From JBHGBB01 sp041946755 (GTDB taxonomy: Bacteria; UBP4; UBA4092; JAOAEQ01): a DNA stretch of 6,183 nucleotides. Under the pieces are notes generated by a model. The model saw only the letters and a list, made by a program, of their open reading frames with translations. It was not told the DNA's origin and ran no database searches. Positions within the stretch are counted from its first letter, which is position 1. The number at the start of each line of letters is the position of its first letter. The stretch spans positions 1-6,183 of the forward strand of contig JBHGBB010000215.1 in assembly GCA_041946755.1 (NCBI GenBank). The letters are read 5' to 3'. This document shows positions 5,317 through 6,183 of the stretch, piece after piece. Both the position numbers and the translations under genes were made by a program.

Positions 5317-6183
5317 ATGATTAATAGAATATTTGGACAAAATAAATATATAGTGAAAATCATCATCGGTATTTTTATTGGGATAATATATGGAGCCACT
5401 ACAGGACTTACTGCGGATAAAACCGTAGCAAAAGTGGGTCGAGAAACCATAACACAATCCGATTTTCTTAATGAATGGAACTCGGTTGATCGATCGGATA
5501 TTAGTACTTCTACAACAATTAATATCCAGGAAGAAAAAATGAAAGTTTTAAATTTATTGGTAGATCGGCAGATATTATTTGACCAGATAAAGAAAGAAAA
5601 TATTAAAATTGATTCAAAACTACTTGATCAACAAATTTCTGCTGAGAAATTATCATATAAAACCGATGCGGATTTTGATAATGCCTTGAAGAAAAAGAAT
5701 TATACTTTAAAGGAATATCGTGATTATGTAGAAGGGACTATGCAAATGCAGCAATTATTAATTATGCATGTTTATTCTCGAATTACGGTAACAAAGGCGG
5801 AAGTAGAACAATATTATGCGCTTCATTCAACACAGTATTATACTCCAGAACAACTTAAACTGCGAACGATATATATAAGGGTAACGACCAACTCTACTGC
5901 AGAAGAAAAAGGACAAAAATTAGCAACAGCGAAACTTGCGTTGTTAAAAATCAAATTAGGTACTCCATTTGAAGACATAGCGAAAGAAATATCTAATAGC
6001 GAGAATGCGATTCGAGGCGGTGATGCTGGTTATGTAACACGCGAGATGCTGCAGCGTGCCCCGGAACTGGCAAATGCAGCATTTGGTTTATCCATCGGAG
6101 AGGTTAGCGAAGTTATTGAAACTAAATATGGATTTTATATTCTAATGATCCCTCTTCGTCAACATTTTCAACTATTAACAGGT
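5317..6183 (+). CDS. Exported SurA/PpiC-type parvulin-like folding factor, 3' end beyond the window
   Basis: Probably an envelope chaperone or peptidyl-prolyl isomerase acting outside the cytoplasmic membrane. The 289 residues present begin with a signal peptide or anchor: basic start, hydrophobic run about 12-27 (IVKIIIGIFIGIIYGA), and a possible cleavage after GLTA (30-33). A helical SurA_N-like region follows (about 36-160: VAKVGRETITQSDF, then LLVDRQILFDQIKKE). The parvulin-type domain is about 178-277, with the hallmark GGDAGYVTREM (234-244) and FGLSIGEVSEVIETKYGFYIL (256-276, an aromatic-rich end). Where active parvulins usually have histidines (near HILI and GYHII) I see T184 and Y274, so isomerase activity may be weak and chaperone function dominant. 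The frame is open to the last base, so length and further domains are unknown. The start is fixed by cggagg 6 nt upstream. It lies 18 nt after the regulator gene, so it is likely co-transcribed. It is more A/T-rich, with different codon choice, than the first four genes. It could be named surA, prsA or ppiC; the sequence does not decide. Confidence 0.85.
   Translation, partial: MINRIFGQNKYIVKIIIGIFIGIIYGATTGLTADKTVAKVGRETITQSDFLNEWNSVDRSDISTSTTINIQEEKMKVLNLLVDRQILFDQIKKENIKIDSKLLDQQISAEKLSYKTDADFDNALKKKNYTLKEYRDYVEGTMQMQQLLIMHVYSRITVTKAEVEQYYALHSTQYYTPEQLKLRTIYIRVTTNSTAEEKGQKLATAKLALLKIKLGTPFEDIAKEISNSENAIRGGDAGYVTREMLQRAPELANAAFGLSIGEVSEVIETKYGFYILMIPLRQHFQLLTG

Overview
The window comes from a bacterium with moderate to low G+C. 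A membrane sensor kinase, a sigma-54 activator and an exported parvulin-like folding factor suggest a Gram-negative-type envelope. No gene here fixes the phylum. The density of short palindromic repeats, inside genes as well as between them, reminds me of genomes of uncultivated candidate phyla, but that is an impression from memory and not a result.

Layout, all on the + strand. A perfect 37-nt palindrome sits at the left edge (1-37), followed by a promoter-like segment and tlyA (96-1022, rRNA 2'-O-methyltransferase). A 30-bp-arm hairpin made of heptamers fills the gap to nadK (1121-2080, NAD kinase). A second long hairpin, built on a GATTACAC-type unit, fills the gap to a Cache/HAMP sensor histidine kinase (2181-3884). 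The kinase is followed after 4 nt by an NtrC-family sigma-54 response regulator (3889-5298), and after 18 nt by the start of an exported SurA/PpiC-type protein (5317 to the window end, incomplete). No stretch over 300 bases lacks a gene.

How the genes fit together. tlyA and nadK are housekeeping genes, probably co-transcribed. The kinase, regulator and folding factor look like one operon: an extracytoplasmic signal phosphorylates an activator of sigma-54 promoters, and an envelope folding factor is made from the same message. This is inference from spacing.

The most unusual content is at DNA level. tlyA carries several short repeat segments that keep the reading frame open and keep all catalytic motifs. 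Many belong to one heptamer family (roughly DTCCKMA), usually four units in a row, which also builds the hairpin between tlyA and nadK. One 11-mer of this family occurs three times in tlyA and is read in all three frames. A 15-bp palindrome occurs three times and is read in two frames. This indicates repeats that spread as DNA and are tolerated as protein insertions, comparable in principle to Rickettsia palindromic elements. A sharp change in codon choice begins near 5041, inside the regulator, and continues into the last gene.
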